From contig NZ_JAAHGH010000043.1 in the NCBI RefSeq assembly GCF_010672525.1, forward strand, positions 1-54,252: a stretch of DNA of 54,252 nucleotides. The letters are read 5' to 3'. This document shows, piece after piece, positions 43,404-52,337 of this stretch; position 1 is the first letter of the stretch, and each line of letters opens with the position of its first letter. Below the pieces are notes generated by a model, which saw only the letters and a program-made list of their open reading frames with translations, did not search any database and had not been told where the DNA came from. The position numbers and the translations under genes were made by a program. Origin of the DNA: Okeania sp. SIO2B3. GTDB taxonomy: Bacteria; Cyanobacteriota; Cyanobacteriia; Cyanobacteriales; Microcoleaceae.

Positions 43404-46400
43404 AAGGAGTATCCGACAAATCTCCACCAGGAAGATTACTAACAGCTCGCTGTAGCTCTGACAAAGAACGGTTATAGTCAATAATTGCAGTTAACAAATT
43501 ATTCTCTGCTCTGGTCAAGTCTGTCTCAGCATTAATTACTTCTAACTGAGTTCCCACACCTGCTTGAAATCTTAATCGCGCCAAACGTAAAGCCTCTTTA
43601 GCTTGTTCCACACCCAATTCTGCTGTAGAAATATTCTCAAAGCTAGCTTCTAAACCAAAAAAGGCTTGTTCAACTTCACGACGAACCTGATTTCTAACTT
43701 GCTCGAACCTATTTTCTGCAATATCTTGATCTAAAATACTCTGTCTAGCAGCCGCCCTAGCTGCACCACCATCAAAGAAATTCCATCTAAAGCTGAATCC
43801 TACTGTAGTTCCATCGGCCCAACCCCTGGCGGCAAAAGGACTTAAGTTGTCAGTAGTTAACGCCAGCACATTGTAAGTGGCAAAGAAATTTAAGCTTGGC
43901 CTGATGGCTGAGAGAGCTAGTTTTCGCTGCTCGTCACTTAAGTCTCTTTGCACTAACTGCTGTTCTAACTCAGCTCGGTTTTGAAAAGCAGACACAATTG
44001 TTTCATCTAAAGATAAAGGCCAAGACCCTGCTGGTTCAATTGGGTCAGCAGCCGTTAAATTGATTAACTGACTTATATTCAATCTTTCTACTAAGCGACG
44101 TTGGGCAGTACGCTGGTCTCGAAATGCGTTTGTGAGGTTTTGTTGTTCGTTTGACAATGTTACTTGAGCTTGCAGTACATCAAACCTAGTTCCGACTCCA
44201 GCTCTTTCTAATGCTTCTGCATCTTCTAAACTTTTTCTAGCGTTAGCCACAGCAGCTTCCCCAATTCTGACTCGTCCATCTGCTTCCTGCAGATCGTAGT
44301 ATTCGTCAGATACATCAAAGCGCAATTGTTCCGAAACTCTTTCTAACTCTAGTTCTCGGAGGTGCATTTGCTCTCTAGCAATTCCAATTCTAGCAGAACG
44401 AGCTTTACCAAGGCCAAGGTCATAGTCAAATCGAAATTCATTGATAAAAGTTGTGGTGGGGAAATTTTGAATATCTGTGTCTATAAATTCTGTACCCCTA
44501 CTTTCTGCAAGTCGTTGTTGAGCTTTAGCTTGCAAATCACCCTGTGCACTTTCTGTACGTTGTAGGCTTGAGTCAAAAGTTAGGCTGGGCCACAAAGCGG
44601 CTTGAGCTTCTCGCATACTTGCTCTGCTTCTTTCTACTTCTAATTGAGCAATTTCTATTTCTGGATTATTGCGTCTGGCTAAGTCAATGGCTTGCTCTAA
44701 AGTAATTGGTATGGTTTCTTCTATCTGTACTTCATCAGGGGTAATTGGAAAGTTTAATGGGTTGGAAGATTTTGGTTGAATTTGAGGGGGAGGATTTGTT
44801 TGTAAGGTTCCGTCTGGTACTGATGGAGGAAAACTTTCTGTTGTTTGTTGAACAATGATCAAGCCACTATTTCTTGATGAAGGTTTTTGATTTTCTATTC
44901 TGGCTAAATTAGGAACAGTATTGCTGCTTGGAGTTTGATTGAGACCTGTGGTTATCTGGGCGGATTTTTTCTGTGTTGAAGTATTGCCAAAAGTAGGTGG
45001 GTTAAGAATAGTTGTGGTTGAATTTCGATTATTTCTACCGGGTAATTTTAGGGGATTAGTTAAGCCTAATGCTTGGGTTTCAGTCTGTGCTAAATCATTG
45101 ACTGTTTCCATTATTGGTGCTCGATTTATGCTTGTCATTACTCGGTAAGAATTTCCTAGGATTGAATTTCTTTCCGATGTTGTTTTGGGATTATTTGTTT
45201 CGTTGACAGGATTAACTTCAGTTTCCACCTCATAATTGCCAGACTTTGACTGTAATAAATCTAATAAACTAGAATTTGATTTCTCTAATTCAACCAAATT
45301 TTTTGAATCTACATCAACTTTTTCAGCACCTTTACCAGCCAGAGTAATTGACTGTTCAAATTCGGTTTCATTACCAGGATTAATTTCTGCTGCTCTGGGA
45401 TAATTGCCAGACTTTGACTCTAATAAATCTAATAAACTAGAATTTGATTTCTCTAATTCAACCAAATTTTTAGATTCTACATCAACTTTTTCAGCACCTT
45501 TACCAGCCAGAGTAATTGACTGTTCAAATTCGGTTTCATTACCAGGATTAATTTCTGTTGCTCTGGGAGAATTGCCAGACTTTGACTCTAATAAATCTAA
45601 TAAACTAGAATTTGATTTTCCTAATTCATCCAAATTTTTCGATTCTACATCAGTTTTTTCAGCACCTTTACCAGCCAAAGTAATTGACTGTTGAAACTCT
45701 GTTCTATGACCAGGATTGACTTGATTTGCCACCTCAGAATTACTTGATTTGGGCTGTAATAAATCTAATAAACTAGAATTTGATTTTTCTAACTGAGCCA
45801 AATTTTTAGATTCTACATCAACTTTTTCAGCACCTTTACCAGTCAGAGTAATTGACTGTTCAAATTCGGTTTCATTACCAGGATTAATTTCCGTTTCCAC
45901 CTCATAATTGCCAGACTTTGATTGTAATAAATCTAATAAACTAGAATTTGATTTTTCTAACTGAGCCAAATTTTTAGATTCTACATCAACTTTTTCAGCA
46001 CCTTTACCAGCCAGAGTAATTGACTGTTCAAATTCGGTTTCATTACCAGGATTAATTTCTGTTGCTCTGGGAGAATTGCCAGACTTTGACTCTAATAAAT
46101 CTAATAAACTAGAATTTGATTTTTCTAACTGAGCCAAATTTTTAGATTCTACATCAACTTTTTCAGCATCTTTACCAGCCAGAGTAATTGACTGTTCAAA
46201 TTCGGTTTCATTACCAGAATTAATTTCATTTGCCACCTCAGAATTGCCAGAATTTGACTGTAATAAATCCAATAAACTCGAATTTGATTTCTCTAATTCA
46301 GCCAAATTTTTCGAGTCTACATTAAAATTTTGATTCTTGTTAGCTGCAAAATTGCGATTAATATTTTGTTTAAATGGTAATTCTGAGGACGAAACATTTT

Positions 46401-46839
46401 CTCCCTTTCTATGGGACTTTAGTTCTGTCAATAAACTACCTGTATTTTTGTATATATTTTCAATCTTTTTGAAGGAAGAAATAATCTCTTGATTAGGTTT
46501 TGACTGAGGTAATTGTTGATTGATATTGACTTCTGAGTGTCTTATTGATGGTACTGTTGTACCTAATGAAGGAGAATAAGAATTTGAATTTAACTTTTCT
46601 AATAAACTGCCTTGAGGTCTTAATTGAGTAATATATTCTAAAGAATCAGTATCTGACTTGACTTCTTGAGTTTCTGTTACCTCAATAGATTTTTCTTTGA
46701 CCTCTTCTGGGTCTAAAATAAAATCTTTAGGAGTATTACCTTGGGAGTGCATAGGTGGTGGGGCCGTAGACCCCTGTCCCGCATTTGAAATAACTACTCC
46801 GATCGCTCCTACTACCAATACATTACGAAAAACACTCAT
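43402..46839 (-). CDS. TolC-family outer-membrane protein with a long N-terminal repeat region
   Basis: 1145 residues. The last 430 (from about 712, ITLEQAIDLARRNNPEIEIA) are an outer-membrane efflux protein: two OEP repeats with long coiled coils (RLNISQLINLTAADP, WNFFDGGAARAAARQSILDQ, RFQAGVGTQLEVINAETDLT). The first 25 residues have a weak signal-like segment (VLVVGAIGVVISNAG). Between them lie about 145 polar residues, six and three-quarter 56-residue repeats (172-549), and a low-complexity linker. Usual TolC proteins have 450-550 residues, so the N-terminal half is extra. It may pair with the adaptor at 35.5 kb. A heptamer array touches its stop. Confidence 0.9.
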   Translation of the reverse strand: MSVFRNVLVVGAIGVVISNAGQGSTAPPPMHSQGNTPKDFILDPEEVKEKSIEVTETQEVKSDTDSLEYITQLRPQGSLLEKLNSNSYSPSLGTTVPSIRHSEVNINQQLPQSKPNQEIISSFKKIENIYKNTGSLLTELKSHRKGENVSSSELPFKQNINRNFAANKNQNFNVDSKNLAELEKSNSSLLDLLQSNSGNSEVANEINSGNETEFEQSITLAGKDAEKVDVESKNLAQLEKSNSSLLDLLESKSGNSPRATEINPGNETEFEQSITLAGKGAEKVDVESKNLAQLEKSNSSLLDLLQSKSGNYEVETEINPGNETEFEQSITLTGKGAEKVDVESKNLAQLEKSNSSLLDLLQPKSSNSEVANQVNPGHRTEFQQSITLAGKGAEKTDVESKNLDELGKSNSSLLDLLESKSGNSPRATEINPGNETEFEQSITLAGKGAEKVDVESKNLVELEKSNSSLLDLLESKSGNYPRAAEINPGNETEFEQSITLAGKGAEKVDVDSKNLVELEKSNSSLLDLLQSKSGNYEVETEVNPVNETNNPKTTSERNSILGNSYRVMTSINRAPIMETVNDLAQTETQALGLTNPLKLPGRNNRNSTTTILNPPTFGNTSTQKKSAQITTGLNQTPSSNTVPNLARIENQKPSSRNSGLIIVQQTTESFPPSVPDGTLQTNPPPQIQPKSSNPLNFPITPDEVQIEETIPITLEQAIDLARRNNPEIEIAQLEVERSRASMREAQAALWPSLTFDSSLQRTESAQGDLQAKAQQRLAESRGTEFIDTDIQNFPTTTFINEFRFDYDLGLGKARSARIGIAREQMHLRELELERVSEQLRFDVSDEYYDLQEADGRVRIGEAAVANARKSLEDAEALERAGVGTRFDVLQAQVTLSNEQQNLTNAFRDQRTAQRRLVERLNISQLINLTAADPIEPAGSWPLSLDETIVSAFQNRAELEQQLVQRDLSDEQRKLALSAIRPSLNFFATYNVLALTTDNLSPFAARGWADGTTVGFSFRWNFFDGGAARAAARQSILDQDIAENRFEQVRNQVRREVEQAFFGLEASFENISTAELGVEQAKEALRLARLRFQAGVGTQLEVINAETDLTRAENNLLTAIIDYNRSLSELQRAVSNLPGGDLSDTP
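45192..46326 (-). repeat. 168-bp (56-residue) coding repeat, 6.7 units
   Basis: Unit starts are residues 172, 228, 284, 340, 396, 452 and 508 of the TolC-family protein. Constant parts are SKNL, KSNSSLLDLL, NETEFEQSITLAGK and GAEK; the segment after LLDLL (SGNSEVAN, SGNSPRAT, SGNYEVET) varies and two variants recur in different units, which suggests unit shuffling. Two weaker GSLLxxL motifs precede the array (residues 78 and 134). Confidence 0.95.
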
Positions 46840-46925
46840 GGATTTTTTTATTCGTCTCCAAGTCCAACTGATATTTTAAACTAACAGGTCAACTGCTTTG
46901 CCAAAGTCAAAAGTTGAAAATTCAA

Positions 46926-48269
46926 TCAGCGATCGCCCACAGCAGTCAAAATTAGTTCTTCTACTCCTGCCACTGGCCAAATAGGTTTCTTCAGTCGCTC
47001 TGCTAATTCTTCTAGGGTCATATCATCCAAAAATAGATTATCTCCTGGTTTGAGCATTACTGAGGGTAAAATAATTCCTTCCCCTAGGTCTCGCCCCTGT
47101 AAACCCTCTAGCAAATCTTGGCCTGTTAATAATCCAGTGACGCTAATACTTTGTCCCCAATAGTTGCTTGATAAGGCTACCATATTTACTTCTAATCCTT
47201 CAATTTGATTGAGTCGCTCGGCGATCGCTGCAAATGCTTTCTCTACTGCATTTCCTACTACCCAGGTTAATCTTCTCTGGGTGCTCAAGCAAATGTTGCT
47301 ATCTAAAATTTCTTTGACAGCAGCTTCAAATTGTGATATAAACTGCCGAATTGAACCAACTCCATTGCCAATTTGAGGATAATCTTCATATTCTGAAGCA
47401 GGGGGCAAGTCTCGACGGCCAATCAAAAACCATTCGTCAGCTAACCAGATGCAATTAGTCCCAGATGTCTGTCTCAGTTTAGCTTGAATTTCTTGCACTT
47501 GGTCTATAACTTCCTCTGCTTTTGCAGTAGTGACGGGAATTAGTTCATCTGAACTAGGGCGAAAGCGAGTTAAACCTACTGGTACAACTGCCACAGATGC
47601 TACTGCCGGAATTTCCCCAGTATGAAATTTTGCTAAATCTAATAATGTGCGTTCCAGATGAATACCATCATTAATTCCTGGGCAAACTACAACTTGAGCG
47701 TGTATTTGCAGTCGTCGTTCTTGAAACCACTGAATTTGTTCGAGTATTTTACCTGCTCTGGAATTTTTCAGCAGGCGCGATCGCAATTCTGGTTCAGTAG
47801 CATGAACAGAAACATAGAGTGGCGAAAGTCGCATTTGCTCTATTCTCTCCCACTCCCGTTGGGGAAGGTTAGTTAAAGTCAGGTATGAACCGTAGAGGAA
47901 ACTAAGACGATAGTCATCATCTTTTAAATAGAGAGTTTCTCGTTTACCTGGTGGTTGTTGGTCGATGAAGCAAAACGGACAACGGTTATTACATTGAATC
48001 AGACCGTCGAACAGAGCGGTAGAAAATTCTAAACCCAAGTCTTCATCGTAATCTTTTTCTATTTCGATGTGGTGAGTTTTGCCTTTAGCATCGATAACCT
48101 CTATTTCTAAATATTCGTCAGCACAAATATATTGATAGTCGATCAAGTCTCGTGGTTGTTGTCCGTTGATAGAAGCGATCGCATCTCCTGGTTCAAAACC
48201 AATTTCGGCACCAATGGAGTCGGGAATTACTTTAGTTATTAGAGCAGAGCGAATAGAAGTTTTACTCAT
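46926..48269 (-). CDS. PDZ/radical-SAM FeS protein (DUF512, cyanobacterial type)
   Basis: 447 residues. An N-terminal PDZ-like part (10-48, ALITKVIPDSIGAEIGFEPG) is followed by the radical-SAM cluster motif CNNRCPFC (Cys93, Cys97, Cys100), then FIDQQPPGKRETLYLKDDDY, SPLYVSVHATEPELRSRLL and the DUF512 C-terminal half (TGTNCIWLADEWFLIGRR-like; VVGNAVEKAF). This layout matches the cyanobacteria-restricted putative FeS oxidoreductase family. The reaction is unknown. It is on the same strand as the TolC-family gene, 86 bp upstream, so they could share a transcript. Confidence 0.92.
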   Translation of the reverse strand: MSKTSIRSALITKVIPDSIGAEIGFEPGDAIASINGQQPRDLIDYQYICADEYLEIEVIDAKGKTHHIEIEKDYDEDLGLEFSTALFDGLIQCNNRCPFCFIDQQPPGKRETLYLKDDDYRLSFLYGSYLTLTNLPQREWERIEQMRLSPLYVSVHATEPELRSRLLKNSRAGKILEQIQWFQERRLQIHAQVVVCPGINDGIHLERTLLDLAKFHTGEIPAVASVAVVPVGLTRFRPSSDELIPVTTAKAEEVIDQVQEIQAKLRQTSGTNCIWLADEWFLIGRRDLPPASEYEDYPQIGNGVGSIRQFISQFEAAVKEILDSNICLSTQRRLTWVVGNAVEKAFAAIAERLNQIEGLEVNMVALSSNYWGQSISVTGLLTGQDLLEGLQGRDLGEGIILPSVMLKPGDNLFLDDMTLEELAERLKKPIWPVAGVEELILTAVGDR

Positions 48270-48336
48270 TTAATATATTTTATAGCAAATAAATTTTTTT
48301 ATTTTATCATTTATCAAATATATTAGGACTTACCGA

Positions 48337-48380
48337 AAAATTGGGTTTAAAGCCTCGCCCTTGTAGGGCGACTTTTTATT
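48337..48380. repeat. Family A fragment, copy 9
   Basis: TTACCGAAAAATTGGGTTTA and AAGCCTCGCCCTTGTAGGGC. It directly precedes a tnpB remnant. Confidence 0.5.
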
Positions 48381-48384
48381 TGAT

Positions 48385-48592
48385 TTGCAAGTGAATTGGA
48401 TATATGCTACAGTGTTTTTAGTTGCCGGGGGGCACTCGGAAACTCTAAACGGACGTGGAGGGAAGCATCAGACTACCGCCAAGGAAGCAGCACCCTGTGT
48501 TAGCGGCAGCTATGCGAAGCAAAGCGTCAACCCGCCGAAGAGCTATGGCTCAGTAGGAATCCCCGCGCCTTTAGGCCGGGGAGGATGTCAAG
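48385..48592 (+). pseudogene. tnpB: IS605-type right end: tnpB C-terminus with guide-RNA-like scaffold
   Basis: The frame reads VAGGHSETLNGRGGKHQTTA, then AAPCVSGSY, the usual last residues of IS605-type TnpB proteins after the zinc ribbon. It is followed by GAATCCCCGCGCCTTTAGG and GCCGGGGAGGATGTCAA, a hairpin plus the GGATGTCAA end typical of such elements. Only the last 210 bp of the element remain. The hairpin (48560-48581) is the place of the omega RNA scaffold. Confidence 0.7.
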
Positions 48593-48649
48593 TAGTATGA
48601 CGCATTTTCGTCCGAAGCGACCCACAGGGAAGCCATCTCAAATCCTAGT

Positions 48650-49046
48650 TTTTCCTAGCTAATGCGTAAGTCCTGATATTTTTATCTACTTAAATATATC
48701 AGGACTTACGCAAAGACATTATCAGGACTTACGCAAATTTGCCTTTAAAGCACCATCTGTAGGGGCGAATGGCATTTGCGTTCCGCAGAGCTGCCGAATG
48801 GCGCACTAGCTATTTGTAGAGTCCCTGCGTAAGTCCTGACTATAAAATTTTAAGCGATCGCTCTATTTGCCATGCGCTATATATAGTGTCTTTGCGTAAT
48901 ATCATGTCCGGATAATCAGTGATCAAAAAAACTTTCTCCTCTTTATTCTTTCTTCTTCTTTCTTCCCTCCTGTCTCCTGACTCCTGTCTCCTGTCTCCTC
49001 AGTCGTTTATTTATAAGTATTCAACCGGACATAATATAAGTCCTGA
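48650..49046. repeat. Cluster of family C termini, interrupted by element I2
   Basis: AGGACTTACGCAAA occurs twice (near 48701 and 48723), and GCGTAAGTCCT at about 48664 and 48829, in opposed orientation. A further right terminus (TTTGCGTAA|TAAGTCCT) is split by element I2. GTAGGGGCGAATGGCATTTG (48760) is the same patch seen at 16.2 and 53.0 kb. This looks like repeated insertion of related elements into one another. Confidence 0.65.
48900..49036. mobile_element. Inverted-repeat element I2 (137 bp) nested in a family C end
   Basis: TATCATGTCCGG and CCGGACATAATA ends, TAA on both sides (48897-48899, 49037-49039). The flanks rejoin to TTTGCGTAAGTCCT, a family C terminus, so I2 came after C. Confidence 0.85.
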
Positions 49047-49055
49047 TATAGTGTA

Positions 49056-49340
49056 GTGACCTAAGTTTGATGGGTGTTGCCCCATCCAACATTGTTGGGA
49101 ATGCTTGGGTAAAGTCCCTAAAAACCTATCAGAGCGTTGGCATTATTGCAGTGATTGTGGGCAAGAGCTAGATAGGGACTATAACTCACCCACCCCTCTA
49201 GCTCCCCTCCTGGGAGGGGATGGGGGTGGATAGGATTGTGATCAACACAGAGGGAGGACATCACCTCTGTTAAAACTGCGGTCAGGGTTTCTCTGGCGCT
49301 CAGAATCCCGCGCTGTCTCGTAGAGTAGCGTCGGGAGTAT
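49056..49340 (+). pseudogene. tnpB: tnpB zinc-ribbon remnant
   Basis: The frame reads HCWECLGKVPKNLSERWHYC, then SDCGQELDRDYN: the two Cys pairs and the final DRDxN of a TnpB protein, differing from the other three remnants. It breaks at the CTCACCCACCCCTCTAGCTC palindromic repeat (about 49185-49236) and a damaged C-terminal part follows. It ends against the stop of the Spy-like gene. Confidence 0.65.
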
Positions 49341-49341
49341 G

Positions 49342-49725
49342 TCAATTATTGTTTTGTCCTCGTCTTTGTATCTGTTGACGAAACTGCTCTCGTTGTTCTT
49401 CAGTTAAAATATTCGCCATTTGCTCGCGAGATGACTGCATAATTTCGCGCATCTGAGTTTTTTGCTCTTCAGAGAGATTTAACTCTTTCATTGCTCTGCG
49501 GGGGCGTTGACCTTGTGAAGTTAAAGTTTGGAGCTGTTGCTGCTGTTCGGGAGTCAGAATATTTTGTATTTGAGCTTTGCTTTGCGATCGAATTTCTTCC
49601 CATTGAGTTTTTTGTTCAGGAGTCAGATTCAAATTTTTAGGATGGGCATTAACTTTTAAAGGATTAGCAAATAGAATAGTGGCAACGATGCCAAATAATA
49701 ATAGAGAGAAAGATTGACGTTTCAT
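49342..49725 (-). CDS. Spy/CpxP-like periplasmic LTxxQ protein
   Basis: 127 residues. A clear signal peptide (KRQSFSLLLFGIVATILFANP, cleavage likely after VNA) is followed by two LTxxQ-type helices, LNLTPEQKTQWEEIRSQ and LNLSEEQKTQMREIMQSS, and matching ILTPEQQQQL and ILTEEQREQF segments, so the protein is an internal duplication. Such proteins are ATP-independent chaperones or envelope-stress sensors in the periplasm. It stands alone. Start ATG 49725, no strong ribosome site. Confidence 0.88.
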   Translation of the reverse strand: MKRQSFSLLLFGIVATILFANPLKVNAHPKNLNLTPEQKTQWEEIRSQSKAQIQNILTPEQQQQLQTLTSQGQRPRRAMKELNLSEEQKTQMREIMQSSREQMANILTEEQREQFRQQIQRRGQNNN

Positions 49726-49837
49726 TAGATTTATTTACAACTCCATGTATGAGGTGTTTACTGTCTTTATCCTACAGGCGATCGCTCATAAACAACTAGA
49801 GCTGAAAGTCCTAATTTCATCTAGGACTTTAGTCCTA

Positions 49838-49873
49838 AGAAGGAAGAAGGAAGAAGGAAGAAGGAAGAAGGAA
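49838..49873. repeat. Heptamer array GGAAGAA, about 5 units
   Basis: Located upstream of the Spy-like gene and not just past any stop, so it is the exception to the position trend of the other arrays. Confidence 0.9.
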
Positions 49874-49998
49874 AAATATTACGTTGTTTGAGTTTTAAGC
49901 TTTTGATATTTCCTAACTTTTCCTGCGACTGCTATAATTAAATGGTAAGCATTCCGCAGGAAATGCTTACATTAAATGTGTCCCCAACTTTACTTATT

Positions 49999-50089
49999 TA
50001 GGACTTACGCAGATACGCTATATATAGTACTCATAACTATTGGACAATAGTTACTGGACTCTATACACAGTGTCTTTGCGTAAGTCTTG
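49999..50089. mobile_element. Element of family C, copy C4 (91 bp, 5-bp duplication)
   Basis: The 89-bp core AGGACTTACGCA...TTGCGTAAGTCTT is an inverted-orientation near-copy of C3. With one base at each end it is 91 bp and is flanked by TTATT on both sides. Confidence 0.88.
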
Positions 50090-50127
50090 TTATTTTAAGG
50101 TTTTAATAAAATTCCTGATCTTCGGCA

Positions 50128-50315
50128 TCTTACCGAAAAATTGTGGTTTAAAGCCTCCCCTTTTAAGGGGATAATAAGCGGTCGTTTGCGGAGCATGACC
50201 TTAGGATGGGATGGCGAGGTCTCGGAGCTATATCCAATCGACCAAGAGAAGAAAAATTTTCATGATTAGTCAATCCTCTTATTTTCAAGGAGAGGTAATT
50301 GTTAGTAATTAATTA
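50128..50315. repeat. Dispersed repeat family A, copy 10
   Basis: TTACCGAAAAATTGTGGTTT, AAGCCTCCCCTTTTAAGGGG, then TATCCAATCGACCAAGAGAA and TCAATCCTCTTATTTTCAAG. It is one of the more complete copies. Confidence 0.75.
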
Positions 50316-50588
50316 TTAATTATTAATTTTTGAACAATATTATTGCTATATAAACCCTCATAACAGTTGTATAAAAATATCTGGCAAGCAGGGAAAAATA
50401 GAACAAAATAACTCGGACAAGAATTTCAAAATTTATGTATATTTTTTTGATTTTTTACAAAATATTTAGAGTGACTATAATTTCATTTCATACAAAAAAA
50501 ATCATGCTACTGTAATATTATGCTCCTAAACTACTAACTAATACTATTATATATAACTATACAAATAGATATATAACTAAATTAAATT
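50316..50588. other. Spacer before the NarL-type kinase
   Basis: AT-rich with TATATATAACTATAC runs near 50550. The promoter for the kinase must lie here but I see no clear boxes. Confidence 0.4.
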
Positions 50589-51824
50589 ATGAATATTTTT
50601 CCAAAAATAACTAAACATCCAATCCGTTTTTTACTCTACTTAGAATGGATTTTGCTGATGATTATTGCCATGAGTGAAACTTTGAATTTTCCTCTCTATG
50701 GTGGTCGGCGAAAAATACGACATATTTACACAACAGAAGTTTCCAATTCACTCTCTATTAATCTTTTTCTCCTGCTAATATTTAGCCTGATGGGATTATT
50801 TTTACCTATCAATAAATCCCGCTCAAAGAAAATTATTTATACTACTGTCGAAATTGGTTTAATTATTTTAATGTCATTCCTGAGTAATTTGCGTCTATCT
50901 CCAATATTATGTATAATTTTGGTAATTCGAGATTGTTTTATCTTTGAAAGAAAACAAAATTTAATTATTAATATATTTGTTTTTTCTTTATTTACATTTC
51001 TCCAAATTCAAAGATTACACAAACTGACAAGATTACCATTATTTGCTAGAGAAAGATTTATCTTAGTTCTATTAAGTTCAATAATTTTATTTGGATTGGT
51101 AATAGTTTTCTTACAATTATTAGTAAAAGCAATAATGTCAGAACGAAAAAGTCGAGAACAATTAGCAATTGCCAATGAAAAACTACGACAATATGCCCTA
51201 AAAATAGAAAACATTGCTGCTCTAGAAGAACGAAATCGGATTGCCAGAGAAATTCACGATTCCCTAGGGCATTATTTAACAGTTTTAAATGTTAGTTTAG
51301 AAGCAGCTTGGAAGCTGAGAAAATCAGAACCACAAGAATCAATAGAATTTTTAGCAGATGCTAAACAACTAGGCTCAAAAGCATTAAATGAAGTACGTCA
51401 GTCAGTAGCAACTCTACGGTCTAACTGGTGGGAAAATCAATCTTTAGAATCAGCGATCGCTACTTTAATAGCAGATTTTCATAAATCTACTGGTATTTTA
51501 CCCACAAGCAATATAAATCTCAATTATTCTCCTGAGAATGAATTAAAAATTGCTGTTTATCGTATAGTACAAGAAGCATTAACTAATATTTATAAATATG
51601 CCGAAGCAACCACTGTAGAAATTAATATTTTTACCACAAAAAATTTACATTTAATTATTCAAGATAATGGCAAAGGATTTAATTTAAGCCAAAATACTAC
51701 TGGTTTTGGTTTACAGGGAATGGAAGAACGTGCCTTAGCATTAGGAGGTAAATTCGAGATTCTTACCTCTCCTAATACAGGATGTAAAATAATTGCTAAT
51801 TTTCCCTTGATTCGTATAAACTAA
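50589..51824 (+). CDS. NarL-type membrane sensor histidine kinase (HisKA_3)
   Basis: 411 residues. Six or so hydrophobic segments fill residues 12-180 (for example LLYLEWILLMIIAM, NLFLLLIFSLMGLFLP, FILVLLSSIILFGLVIVFLQ), followed by a coiled linker. The HisKA_3 helix is ALEERNRIAREIHDSLGHYL with the phosphorylated His223. The ATPase has VQEALTNIYKYA (N-box), QDNGKGFN (G1) and GFGLQGMEER (G2). The cognate regulator is the LuxR-type gene at 52338, 513 bp downstream. The membrane-embedded sensor suggests a lipid- or envelope-related signal, as in DesK-like kinases; this is inference. Confidence 0.92.
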   Translation: MNIFPKITKHPIRFLLYLEWILLMIIAMSETLNFPLYGGRRKIRHIYTTEVSNSLSINLFLLLIFSLMGLFLPINKSRSKKIIYTTVEIGLIILMSFLSNLRLSPILCIILVIRDCFIFERKQNLIINIFVFSLFTFLQIQRLHKLTRLPLFARERFILVLLSSIILFGLVIVFLQLLVKAIMSERKSREQLAIANEKLRQYALKIENIAALEERNRIAREIHDSLGHYLTVLNVSLEAAWKLRKSEPQESIEFLADAKQLGSKALNEVRQSVATLRSNWWENQSLESAIATLIADFHKSTGILPTSNINLNYSPENELKIAVYRIVQEALTNIYKYAEATTVEINIFTTKNLHLIIQDNGKGFNLSQNTTGFGLQGMEERALALGGKFEILTSPNTGCKIIANFPLIRIN

Positions 51825-51883
51825 ATGTAAGCATTTCCTGCGGAATGCTGCGCAAACAGCCGTCAGCTATTAGCTATTAATTT

Positions 51884-52021
51884 ATTGCCTTTATATCAGA
51901 AATTAGTATTGATATATTTAAGTAAAATTAAAAGTATTGGAAAAAACTGACCTTGACTTTAGAGTGTATATTTATTATTTGTGAAACAGTTAATAGCTGG
52001 CCGCAAGCTAGCTGAATGCTT
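51884..52021. repeat. Repeat family J, copy 2 (uninterrupted)
   Basis: The inverse of 2708-3158 without element B1. The junction reads ATATTTAAGTAAAATTAAAA, showing the empty site TACTTA once. It lies between the NarL-type kinase and its regulator. Confidence 0.85.
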
Positions 52022-52337
52022 ACAACTAAAGGTAGATTTTAATTTTTATGTTATTTGTGGATAAATAGTGTTGAAAAAGGAAGAAAGAAGTAGGTAAAAG
52101 TGAATGAGGATACTAAAAATTTGCCGTTCCTCGCCTACAAACCCTAACCAATTGTAGGCACAACGGGTGAAGTTTAGGGTATTAAACTCAGTAAGAGAAA
52201 AGATAAAATGTTATGTTATGTCCGTCGATAAAAAAACAGACCCTAACTAAATTTATCTATTCTCCCTGCTCCCAACTCCGGTTTCCCTACTTCGGTCTCC
52301 CGACTCCCTATTCCCTTAGATAAAATTGGTATAAATT

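Noticed and set aside
43007-43455. Overlapping frames on both strands before the TolC-family gene
   Set aside because: They are built from the heptamer array and other repeat patches.
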